Source of the DNA: JAJRVH01 sp964505995
GTDB taxonomy: Bacteria; Pseudomonadota; Zetaproteobacteria; Mariprofundales; Mariprofundaceae
NCBI GenBank assembly: GCA_964505995.1
Contig: CAZDLB010000025.1
Coordinates: 1-18,715 of the forward strand
Direction: 5' to 3'
DNA: 18,715 nucleotides
Shown here: positions 1 to 6,543 of the stretch, piece after piece
Layout of the letters: each line of letters begins with the position of its first letter
Position numbering within the stretch: the stretch's first letter is position 1
Translations under genes and position numbers: made by a program
Notes under the pieces: generated by a model
The model's input: the letters and a program-made list of their open reading frames with translations, nothing else
Told to the model about the DNA's origin: nothing
The model's database searches: none

Positions 1-6
1 ATCCGA

Positions 7-80
7 TGGGGGATCGTCTAACGGCAGGACAGCGGACTCTGACTCCGTCAATCTAGGTTCGAATCCTAGTCCCCCAGCCA
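7..80 (+). tRNA. tRNA-Gln (anticodon CTG)
   Basis: A complete cloverleaf can be folded. The acceptor arm TGGGGGA (7-13) pairs with TCCCCCA (70-76), followed by discriminator G77 and an encoded CCA (78-80). The anticodon loop CTCTGAC carries CTG, which reads the CAG glutamine codon, and the T arm contains GGTTCGAATCC. The first pair U-A with a G discriminator is typical of bacterial tRNA-Gln. Only six bases lie upstream in the window, so its promoter or any upstream tRNA in the same transcript is not visible. No terminator follows directly; the first good one is at 220-247. Confidence 0.97.
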
Positions 81-91
81 GCTCTCATCGC

Positions 92-119
92 CTGCAACGG
101 GCATCTTGATGAACATATT
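92..119 (+). promoter_or_regulatory. weak candidate sigma-70 promoter for the 126-250 RNA
   Basis: CTGCAA (92-97) and CATATT (114-119) are separated by 16 bases and would start transcription near 126. Each box is only a partial match to TTGACA/TATAAT, so this is suggestive only. The downstream RNA could instead be the 3' trailer of the tRNA-Gln transcript. Confidence 0.25.
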
Positions 120-125
120 TTCATG

Positions 126-250
126 CGGACTTCATCCTCCCCTAAGCGGGAGGATGTATTGTTCGCTGCATCTGGCGCCATTCCCTCCTCCCCTCCCTAG
201 TGTTTTGCGCCAGATCCAGAGGCCCCGGCATCCGCCGGGGCCTTTATCGT
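126..250 (+). ncRNA. candidate small RNA with C-rich loop, between tRNA-Gln and a terminator
   Basis: The stretch shows three nested RNA elements and no plausible protein. Hairpin 1 pairs CATCCTCCC (133-141) with GGGAGGATG (148-156) around a 6-base loop. Hairpin 2 pairs TCTGGCGC (171-178) with GCGCCAGA (207-214) and exposes a 28-base loop that is almost all C and T (ccctcctcccctccc, 182-196). Element 3 is the intrinsic terminator at 220-247. C-rich exposed loops that can pair with G-rich ribosome-binding sites are a known feature of several bacterial sRNA families, for example sX13 of Xanthomonadaceae; I do not claim homology to it. The RNA may have its own weak promoter (92-119) or be released from the tRNA-Gln precursor. 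I inferred it from structure only. Confidence 0.4.
220..247 (+). terminator. intrinsic terminator after tRNA-Gln/sRNA region
   Basis: AGGCCCCGG (220-228) pairs perfectly with CCGGGGCCT (235-243) around a 6-base loop, followed on the plus strand by TTTATCGTTT. On the minus strand the same hairpin sits directly after the hydrolase stop codon but lacks a T tract, so its orientation is mainly plus. It may still give the minus transcript a stable 3' end. Confidence 0.75.
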
Positions 251-1005
251 TTGGAGGTGCGGCGCAGGCGGATGTCGGCGGTGACCGGAAGATGATCCGA
301 ACAGGCCAGCGGCAGGGCGCGAAGGTTGTCGATCTCCAGGTCTCCGGTGACGAGGATATGATCCAGCCTGCGAACCGGGCTCCAGCTTGGAAAGCTGGCC
401 GGGATCTCCGTTTCGCTCAGATGCAGACGCGTATGGTTCAGCAACAGGTTCATCTCGCGTGAATCGGGGGCGCAATTGAAATCCCCCATCAGGATCACGC
501 TGGCATGGCGGTTGATCAGCGTGCTCAGATAGCGCATCTGGCGCATGCGGCTGTGCTGCTGCAGAGAGAGATGGGTGTTGATGACGGCGATGCTTCTTCC
601 CTGCCAGCTGATCGCAGCTTCTATGGCCCCGCGGCCATGGCGTGACCCCGGCAGCCGATGCTCGCAGCAATAGGCGATGGGGATGCGGCTCAAAAGGCCA
701 AGCGAGATGCGCGCCATCGGGCTGATTTCCCGCGTAACGAGGCTGCGGCTGAACGGAAAGCCCGCCTGCATGGCCAGGAAATCCTGCTGGTGGATGAAGC
801 GGCTGCGGTAGGATCCGGCATCGGCCTCCTGAAGTCCGACGAGATCGCTGTCGCGGATGGCATCGGCGATGCGTTGCAGGTTTTCCAGCGTGGCGCGATG
901 GGGCAGCACGTAGCGCCAGCCGTGAGTGAAGACATGGCGCGGCCGGTGGCTGCCGATCCCGGCCTGCATGTTGAAGCTGGTGACCCTGAGGGCGGATTCG
1001 GGCAT
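244..1005 (-). CDS. endonuclease/exonuclease/phosphatase-family hydrolase
   Basis: The 253-residue product is a single EEP domain (the DNase I-like fold shared by exonuclease III, inositol phosphatases and sphingomyelinases). Its motifs appear in family order: SFNMQ with Asn12, GLQEAD with the metal-binding Glu60, GLLSR, INTHLS, MGDFNCAP, LDHILV, and the terminal SDHLPV containing the catalytic Asp-His pair. No signal peptide or membrane segment is evident, so it is probably cytoplasmic. Substrate cannot be told from sequence: DNA, RNA, a phosphoester lipid headgroup and others are all possible in this superfamily. The ATG at 1005 lies three bases after the thioesterase stop, with a GGGAAGAG purine stretch upstream, so the two genes form an operon. 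The terminator hairpin at 220-243 begins right after its stop codon. Confidence 0.85.
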   Translation of the reverse strand: MPESALRVTSFNMQAGIGSHRPRHVFTHGWRYVLPHRATLENLQRIADAIRDSDLVGLQEADAGSYRSRFIHQQDFLAMQAGFPFSRSLVTREISPMARISLGLLSRIPIAYCCEHRLPGSRHGRGAIEAAISWQGRSIAVINTHLSLQQHSRMRQMRYLSTLINRHASVILMGDFNCAPDSREMNLLLNHTRLHLSETEIPASFPSWSPVRRLDHILVTGDLEIDNLRALPLACSDHLPVTADIRLRRTSKR

Positions 1006-1008
1006 GGA

Positions 1009-1515
1009 TCAGCTCTTCCCGAGGCTGTCGCGAAGCCGCCCGAGTCTCTGCGCCAGAACGGGATCGACATCCTTCTGCTTCAGCGGCGGCACGGATACGG
1101 GTCGGAGATTTCGATCCACCGCGGCAAACACGAAGACGGCATCCATGGCCGCCCGGGATGCTTCCGCATCGAGCGACCCCGGGGAAGGGGGGGTGACCTC
1201 GACGGCGACCCAGAGGCTGCTATGTCCCACCAGGCCGAGGCGGGCGCTGATGTCGATCAGGCTCTCTGCCCTCAGGCCCTGGTGAAAACGGGCCCGATGC
1301 ACGGCCCGGGTCAGGCAGATCGCATCGACATGGCGCCGGGCCGCAAGATAGGCGACCTCATCGCAAAGCGTCAGCAGACGCCCGCCATGCATCAGGCCGT
1401 AGCCATTGAGATCGGACGCGGCAATGCGATAGTGGACGCGGACGCGATCCGGAAGATATTCCGGAATCTGCCCCGCAACCGTCATCGGGGATGCTGGTGT
1501 TGGCTGGCGTGCCAT
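1009..1515 (-). CDS. hotdog-fold acyl-CoA thioesterase (YciA/ACOT type)
   Basis: The 168-residue protein should hydrolyse acyl-CoA thioesters to free acid and CoA in the cytoplasm. The diagnostic stretch is NGYGLMHGGRLLTLCDEVAY (residues 37-56): the Asn-x-x-Gly-x-x-His-Gly-Gly turn followed by the helix carrying the catalytic Asp of the YciA/ACOT hotdog family. After it come the AxxRH helix and the FHQGLRAESLIDISARL strand region typical of the dimer core. Chain preference cannot be deduced. The ATG at 1515 is preceded by a pyrimidine-rich CCTCTTCCTCC instead of a Shine-Dalgarno, so initiation is unusual or the true start is the internal Met11. It is divergent from the cyclase gene and the first gene of a two-gene operon with the EEP hydrolase. 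Confidence 0.85.
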   Translation of the reverse strand: MARQPTPASPMTVAGQIPEYLPDRVRVHYRIAASDLNGYGLMHGGRLLTLCDEVAYLAARRHVDAICLTRAVHRARFHQGLRAESLIDISARLGLVGHSSLWVAVEVTPPSPGSLDAEASRAAMDAVFVFAAVDRNLRPVSVPPLKQKDVDPVLAQRLGRLRDSLGKS

Positions 1516-1685
1516 GGAGGAAGAGGCTAAACCGGGAGACGGGGAAAATCATCCGCGTGTTGCCACTGTCAGGTTCTGGACCACGGAGCTTGGCATGGCA
1601 TTTGCTCGCCATCCTCAGGGTTTCGGCCGTCCGTGATCCGCAATGATCAGACCGGCCGTTGCATTCCGTATCTCCCGGAGAAGCC

Positions 1686-2348
1686 ATGAGCATGCCTCGC
1701 AGACCGCCGCCGATTCACATGTTTTTGCCCCCGGAAACGGTCGAGATGGTCATGCATTTCGGCTCCAATTTCCCGGCGGATCTGGCCTTTGACGAGGAAA
1801 TGACGGTGCTGTTCAGCGACATGCGTGGATTCACCGAGATGGCGGAGCGTTATTCGCCGCGCAAGGTCTATGCGACGATCAATGCCAGTCTGGCGGCCCA
1901 GACGGGCGTGATCCGCAGGCATGGCGGCAGCGTCAACAAGTTTCTCGGGGATGGCCTTCTGGCCTGCTTCTCCGGCGAGAACAGTGGCGAGAAAGGGCTT
2001 GCGGCCGTGGTGGAGATGCTGCAATGCCTGCCCGGGATGCAGGGCGAGCTTCCCTGTCCGGTCGGTTTCGGGCTGCACTTCGGGCATGTGCTTTTCGGCG
2101 TGCTGGGGGATGAGGAGCGGCGGGAGTTCACCGTCATCGGGGATGTGCCCAACACCGCGGCCCGACTCTGCGGCATCGCGCATCCCTTTCAGGCCCTGCT
2201 GACCGAGGCTGTGGTCGCGACGCTTAGCGACGATACACGGGAGCGCTATTGCCGCTTTCTGCGCTCGCAGGCATTCAAGGGCAAGAAACGGGCCATCGAT
2301 ATCTATGAAGTAACGATCTCCGAAGAGCCCGGCCATCCGCTGAGCTAG
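1686..2348 (+). CDS. stand-alone class III adenylate cyclase
   Basis: The 220-residue protein is a single class III nucleotidyl cyclase catalytic domain without attached sensor, membrane or HAMP parts. The metal-binding aspartates are Asp45 (LFSDMRGFT) and Asp89 (NKFLGDG). Lys85 and Thr149 (EFTVIGD) sit at the base-selecting positions; Lys plus Asp/Thr indicates ATP over GTP. Asn156 and Arg160 (PNTAARL) are the transition-state residues. A full catalytic set is therefore present, and a homodimer making cAMP is expected from the family. I chose the ATG at 1686 because CGGAGA lies 5-9 bases upstream; an in-frame TTG at 1659 would add nine residues. It is transcribed divergently from the thioesterase and precedes the DUF4390-ntrYX-trk operon, with a separate promoter candidate between them. 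Possible cAMP readers are the two CNB proteins at 12631-14951. Confidence 0.9.
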   Translation: MSMPRRPPPIHMFLPPETVEMVMHFGSNFPADLAFDEEMTVLFSDMRGFTEMAERYSPRKVYATINASLAAQTGVIRRHGGSVNKFLGDGLLACFSGENSGEKGLAAVVEMLQCLPGMQGELPCPVGFGLHFGHVLFGVLGDEERREFTVIGDVPNTAARLCGIAHPFQALLTEAVVATLSDDTRERYCRFLRSQAFKGKKRAIDIYEVTISEEPGHPLS

Positions 2349-2371
2349 GGCCGCGATCCCGCATTCAACCG

Positions 2372-2400
2372 TCGAACTGCGGCCTGGCGGCTGCTACACT
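2372..2400 (+). promoter_or_regulatory. candidate promoter of the DUF4390-ntrYX-trkAH operon
   Basis: TACACT (2395-2400) is a good -10 box. A poor -35 (TCGAAC, 2372-2377) lies 17 bases upstream. The predicted start near 2406-2408 is only one to three bases before the ATG at 2409, so the message would be almost leaderless. No Shine-Dalgarno is visible before that ATG, which fits. Confidence 0.35.
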
Positions 2401-2408
2401 CCGGCTTG

Positions 2409-2957
2409 ATGGGCTTGTTTCTTCGATGCATGACGCCGTGCAGGCTGTCTTTTTTCGCGTTCTGCCTTGCGGTGGGCCAGGCCACGGCCTCGGCCGCCGG
2501 CGGCTTTGGCATCGATATATCCGAGGATGTCGTCTACTGCGACGCGCAGTGGAACGGGGATGTTCAGGCCCTGGCACAGGCGCTGGAGGCCGGCATCGAG
2601 ATCTCGCTGCACTGGGAGATCGGGGTTTCAAGGGTGCGCCGCTACTGGCTGGACAAGGATATCGCCGAGATCGAGTTCGATCGCCGTGTGCGACCGGATC
2701 TGCTGACGCGGAACTGGATGCTGGAGGACAGCGCCAGCGGCATTTCCTGGTATACCGCATCGCTGAGCGAGGCGGTGGCGTTTCTGACGCGCATTGATCA
2801 TTTCCCGGTGCTCGATCGCAGCCTGCTTGCGCCCGGAGAGCTCTATATCCTGAGAATCAGCATCGACAAGCTGGAATCGGGCATGGACGACAGCTGGTGG
2901 TCGCGTTTCTGGAAGCAGTCATCGCTTCAGATGCAGCAGGAGTTTTCGCTTCCATGA
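2409..2957 (+). CDS. DUF4390 family exported protein
   Basis: The 182-residue product has a hydrophobic N-terminus (LSFFAFCLAVGQATASA) that looks like a Sec signal peptide cleaved before AGGFGIDI, so the mature protein is probably periplasmic. The body is mixed alpha/beta with no catalytic motif that I can recognise. The family DUF4390 is known mainly by its position just upstream of ntrY in gammaproteobacteria; its biochemical role is not established. Start candidates are ATG 2409, TTG 2406 and ATG 2430, all without a clear ribosome-binding site; the -10 box at 2395-2400 favours 2409 in a near-leaderless mRNA. Its stop overlaps the ntrY start as ATGA (2954-2957), so the two are translationally coupled. 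A periplasmic partner or ligand-sensing helper of NtrY is a reasonable inference only. Confidence 0.8.
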   Translation: MGLFLRCMTPCRLSFFAFCLAVGQATASAAGGFGIDISEDVVYCDAQWNGDVQALAQALEAGIEISLHWEIGVSRVRRYWLDKDIAEIEFDRRVRPDLLTRNWMLEDSASGISWYTASLSEAVAFLTRIDHFPVLDRSLLAPGELYILRISIDKLESGMDDSWWSRFWKQSSLQMQQEFSLP

Positions 2958-5149
2958 GCCGCATCCCAGTCATGCGCCTGCTGCCGCTGGCGATGGGGCT
3001 CGGGATGCTGGCGCTGATCGCGCTCATGTGGCCGGCCAGGATCGAGTCGGCGGGGCTGCTGGCATGGATCAACATTCTGCTGCTCGCCGTCCTTGGAATC
3101 CTGCTGATTCGCTATGCGCTGCGGCTGTTGAGGGAGCGGCGCGAGCCGCCCCCGGGTTCAAGGCTGCGCGCCAAGCTGGTCATCGCCCTGGTCGGCATGC
3201 TGCTGGTGCCCTCGATGGTGATTCAGATTGCCGCCAGCCAGATGGTCGAACGCGGCATGGACGTCTGGTTTGACGTGCGCGTGGATACGCTGCTGGATCG
3301 GGCGCTGAATCTGGCACAGGGCTTCTATGCCAGGGTCGAGTCCGACATGAAGCGCAGCATGCTCGGGTATCTGAGCGATGCCACGCTGCTGGCGGCGGTC
3401 GAGGGAGGGCTGGATTACCGGCTGGTGAATGCCCGTCTGGCGGAGATTCGACAGCAGGAGGGCTGGCAGAAACTCGAACTGTTCGATATCAACGAGCGTC
3501 TGATTGCCGTCAGCCAGGCCGATGCATTGAGCGGCTTCAAGGCCGAGCCCCTGTCGGAGAATGCCCGCCTGGCGATGCGCATCGGCCGCATTGCGACGGA
3601 GCTGAAGAGCGGCGATCAGGGGGAGATGGCCATCGGCTATGCGCCGCTGGTGGGAGCGACATCGGTGGTCGGCCTGCTGCGCATCCGCCAGCTTCTGCCG
3701 GCCGGCGTGATCCGCAACGCGCGCGCGGTCGAGGCGGATTACCGCAGCTATCGTCAGCTTGAACGCAACCGCCAGTCCATCCGCGAGCTGTTTTCCCATG
3801 TCATGCTGTTCGTCACGCTGATGGTCATGCTGGTCAGCGGCCTGATCGCCCTGCTGTTTGCCCGGCGACTGACATCGCCGGTCGGCGAGCTGGCGCACGC
3901 GCTGCACCGGGTCACCGAGGGGGATCTGGATGTGGCGGTGCCGGAATCCCAGCAGGATGAGCTGGGTTCGCTGGCACGTTCCTTCAACGCGATGGTGCAG
4001 CGGCTTCGCCAGAATGCGCAGGCCATTGAGCGGGCGCAGCAGGATCTGACCGAGGCGCTGGCCAGCAGCCGGCAGCGCCAGTATGTGCTTGAGGCCTTGC
4101 TGGCCAATCTGCAGACCGGGGTGATGCTCGTCGATGCCGAAGGCCGGGTGCGGCTGCTCAACCAGTCCATTCGCGATGTTCTGCATCTGTCCGCAAGGTG
4201 GATGCCCGGAATCGATTTCTCGCAGGCGTGCAAGGGGCATCTGCAGCCGTTCTGCGCCTTCTTCGACGAGTTCCGGCATGCCGATGCCGACCATCTTCAG
4301 CGCGAGTTCGAAATCACACCGAAGAAGGGTGGGGCGGTGCAGGTGCTGGCCAGGGGGGCGCGTCTGAGCGCGGGCGCTGGCAGCGGCTTTTCCGGCTATC
4401 TGCTCGTCGTGGACGATATCACCGAGCTGGCCGAGGCGCAGCGCAGCCGCGCCTGGGCCGAGGTCGCGCAACGCCTGGCTCATGAGATCAAGAACCCGCT
4501 GACGCCGATCAAGCTGGCCGCGGAACGGTTGCAGCGCCGTTTTCGTCGGCAGGTGGACGATGTTGAGGTGTTCGACAGCTGCACCCAGGCCGTGGTGGCG
4601 CAGGTCGAGCGCCTGCAGCGCCTGATCGCCGATTTCAGCACGCTGGCCCGTCTGCCCAGGCCAAGGCTGCGGCCGATCGAGGCGCAGGCGCTGTTGCGGG
4701 AGATGCAGGAGCTGTTTTCGACCTATCCGCAGGTGCAGGTGCTCACGGATTGCGGAGACATCCAGTGCCATTGCGATCCCGATCAGGTGCGCCAGATCCT
4801 GATCAATCTGCTGGACAACGCGGTGGCCGCCACGGAACCCACCCAGGCGGTGCGCCTGTATGTGCGCCGGACTGGTCAGAGCATCGAATGGCATGTCGAG
4901 GACGAGGGGACGGGTATCGATGAAGATGTTGCGGCCCAGGTGTTCGATTCGTATTTTTCCACCAAGCCGAGCGGTTCGGGCTTGGGGCTGTCGATTGCCC
5001 GCCGTATCGCCGAGGACCATGGGGGCGAACTGCAGCTTCTCTCGCCCCGCAGTCCCACCCATTTCTGCCTGCGCCTTCCGCTTGAGCCGGCCCTGTCCGA
5101 GGATGCGGAGGAAGCGGTGGCAGGCAACAGGGCAATGGAGGCAGGATGA
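2954..5149 (+). CDS. ntrY: NtrY-like membrane sensor histidine kinase
   Basis: This 731-residue kinase autophosphorylates on His and passes phosphate to NtrX. Four membrane segments are visible at about residues 8-27, 34-54, 74-94 and 283-305; the region between the third and fourth is a large extracytoplasmic sensor. A HAMP linker (about 305-360), a coiled stretch, a PAS domain (about 380-490), HisKA with RLAHEIKNPLTP (phospho-acceptor His510) and HATPase_c follow, with N box NLLDNAVAA and G box GSGLGLSIARR. This order matches NtrY. The ATG at 2954 was preferred over the GTG at 2897 because AGGAG lies upstream and it makes an ATGA overlap with the DUF4390 stop. It overlaps ntrX the same way. 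The signal sensed is unknown; nitrogen and redox cues are reported for relatives, and co-expression with Trk suggests ionic or envelope state here. Confidence 0.9.
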   Translation: MSRIPVMRLLPLAMGLGMLALIALMWPARIESAGLLAWINILLLAVLGILLIRYALRLLRERREPPPGSRLRAKLVIALVGMLLVPSMVIQIAASQMVERGMDVWFDVRVDTLLDRALNLAQGFYARVESDMKRSMLGYLSDATLLAAVEGGLDYRLVNARLAEIRQQEGWQKLELFDINERLIAVSQADALSGFKAEPLSENARLAMRIGRIATELKSGDQGEMAIGYAPLVGATSVVGLLRIRQLLPAGVIRNARAVEADYRSYRQLERNRQSIRELFSHVMLFVTLMVMLVSGLIALLFARRLTSPVGELAHALHRVTEGDLDVAVPESQQDELGSLARSFNAMVQRLRQNAQAIERAQQDLTEALASSRQRQYVLEALLANLQTGVMLVDAEGRVRLLNQSIRDVLHLSARWMPGIDFSQACKGHLQPFCAFFDEFRHADADHLQREFEITPKKGGAVQVLARGARLSAGAGSGFSGYLLVVDDITELAEAQRSRAWAEVAQRLAHEIKNPLTPIKLAAERLQRRFRRQVDDVEVFDSCTQAVVAQVERLQRLIADFSTLARLPRPRLRPIEAQALLREMQELFSTYPQVQVLTDCGDIQCHCDPDQVRQILINLLDNAVAATEPTQAVRLYVRRTGQSIEWHVEDEGTGIDEDVAAQVFDSYFSTKPSGSGLGLSIARRIAEDHGGELQLLSPRSPTHFCLRLPLEPALSEDAEEAVAGNRAMEAG

Positions 5150-6543
5150 CATCCCGCATCATGATCGTGGATGACGAACAGCCGATCCGTGATTCCCTGC
5201 GGGGGATGTTCGAGGATGAGGGCTATCTGGTGGTCTGTGCGGCCTCCGGCGAGGAGGCGATGGCCCGGCTGCGCAAGCAGGCCGTGGACTGTGTCTTGCT
5301 CGATATCTGGATGCCCGGCATCGATGGGCTGGAAACCCTGAGTCGCATCCAGCAGCAGGATCCCGGCCTGCCGGTCATCATGATGTCCGGCCATGCCACG
5401 ATCGATACCGCCGTCAAGGCCACCCGTCAGGGGGCTTTCGACTTTGTCGAGAAGCCGCTGTCCTTCGACCGGCTGATGATCATCGCGCGCAATGCGGTGG
5501 AGAAGCGGCGCCTGGAACTGGAAAACGCCGATCTGAAGCGTCCCGAGGCGGATCATGGCAGCCGCAAGGAGCTGATCGGTCAGAGCCAGGCCATCTGCGA
5601 GGTGCGGCAGCTGATCCAGAAGGTGGCCCAGGCCGATACCCCGGTTCTGATTCTGGGCGAGCATGGGACCGGCAAGGCCGTGGCGGCGCGCATGCTGCAT
5701 GACCAGTCCCGGCGCAGGGATGGCCCGTTCGTCGAGGTCAACACCGCCAGCGTGCCGTCCCGGCAGATGGATTCCGAGCTCTTCGGCCATGAAAAGGGCG
5801 CCTTCTCCGGCGCGCTGCACAGTCAGCGCGGCCGTTTCGAGGCCGCGCACCGCGGCAGCCTTTTCCTCGATGAGATCACCGATCTGGGACTGAATATCCA
5901 GGCCAAGGTGCTCAGGGCGATCGAGGAGCGCAGCATTCAGCGCCTCGGCAATCCGGCCCGCATTCCGGCCGATGTGCGGGTGCTGGCGGCAAGCTCGCGC
6001 GATCTCGATCAGGCCCTGCGCGACGAGGTGCTGCGCGAGGATTTCTATTACCGGCTGAATGTCGTCTCGATCCGCATGCCACCGCTGCGCGAGCGGCTGG
6101 AGGACATGCGCCTGCTGGTGGACACGCTGGCCGCGGAACAGGCGCAGTCGCTGGGCGGCGAACCGCTTCGCTTCGATGACGCCGCCATCGAGGTGCTCAA
6201 GACTCATGCCTGGCCGGGCAACGTCCGCGAACTGCGCAACTACATCGAGCGCTGTCATATCCTGAGATCCGGCGAGGAGATGACGCCCCGGACGATGCTG
6301 CCCCCGGATCAGGGCAGCCTGGTCCATGCCGGGCGCGACCGCGGTGCGGGCATCGAGCTGACGGAGGCGGAGAGCTTCCATGCCGCTCGCGAGGCCTTCG
6401 AGAAGAGGTTCCTGTTGCAGCACCTCCAGGCCAACGAATGGAATGTCAGCCGCACGGCTGCGGAGATCGGCATGGAGCGCAGCCAGCTGCATCGCAAGAT
6501 CAAGGCCTTCGGGCTGACGCCGCCGGGCAGGGAGGGGACATGA
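5146..6543 (+). CDS. ntrX: NtrX-like sigma-54-type response regulator
   Basis: The 465-residue protein is a three-domain response regulator. The receiver has Asp9/Asp10, phospho-acceptor Asp53 (LLDIWMP), Ser81 and Lys103. The AAA+ domain has Walker A GEHGTGKA (171-178), Walker B LFLDEI (Asp242, Glu243), and a C-terminal Fis-type helix-turn-helix at about 433-458 (NVSRTAAEIGMERSQLHRKI). The sigma-54-contacting loop reads GAFSGA (218-223), not GAFTGA, and the Walker A Glu after Lys is Ala; both are mild departures from NtrC. It should be phosphorylated by NtrY. Whether it opens sigma-54 promoters or works with sigma-70 cannot be settled from sequence. The start ATG overlaps the ntrY stop (5146-5149), with AGG just upstream, and its own stop overlaps the trkA start (6540-6543). 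Confidence 0.9.
   Translation: MTSRIMIVDDEQPIRDSLRGMFEDEGYLVVCAASGEEAMARLRKQAVDCVLLDIWMPGIDGLETLSRIQQQDPGLPVIMMSGHATIDTAVKATRQGAFDFVEKPLSFDRLMIIARNAVEKRRLELENADLKRPEADHGSRKELIGQSQAICEVRQLIQKVAQADTPVLILGEHGTGKAVAARMLHDQSRRRDGPFVEVNTASVPSRQMDSELFGHEKGAFSGALHSQRGRFEAAHRGSLFLDEITDLGLNIQAKVLRAIEERSIQRLGNPARIPADVRVLAASSRDLDQALRDEVLREDFYYRLNVVSIRMPPLRERLEDMRLLVDTLAAEQAQSLGGEPLRFDDAAIEVLKTHAWPGNVRELRNYIERCHILRSGEEMTPRTMLPPDQGSLVHAGRDRGAGIELTEAESFHAAREAFEKRFLLQHLQANEWNVSRTAAEIGMERSQLHRKIKAFGLTPPGREGT

Noticed and set aside
106..462. 118-codon plus-strand frame after tRNA-Gln
   Set aside because: It passes through a perfect terminator hairpin and the hydrolase gene, and shows no protein-like features.
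658..1530. 290-codon plus-strand frame across the thioesterase and hydrolase genes
   Set aside because: It overlaps two well-supported minus-strand genes, and its translation shows no family motif.
1634..1649. TGATC-N6-GATCA inverted repeat upstream of the adenylate cyclase, possible operator
   Set aside because: Half-sites of five bases at a fixed spacing are expected about 18 times by chance in a window this size. The internal spacing also does not fit a CRP site.
2349..2384. GGCCGC/GCGGCC inverted repeat after the cyclase, possible terminator
   Set aside because: The stem has six pairs with a 24-base loop and no T tract, so it is not a credible terminator.
3158..5152. 664-codon open frame antisense to ntrY
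   Set aside because: It has no recognisable domain, is His/Gln/Arg-rich low-complexity translation, and lies opposite a clear NtrY. Such antisense frames are common in GC-rich coding DNA; those opposite ntrX, trkA, trkH and gltA were rejected for the same reason.
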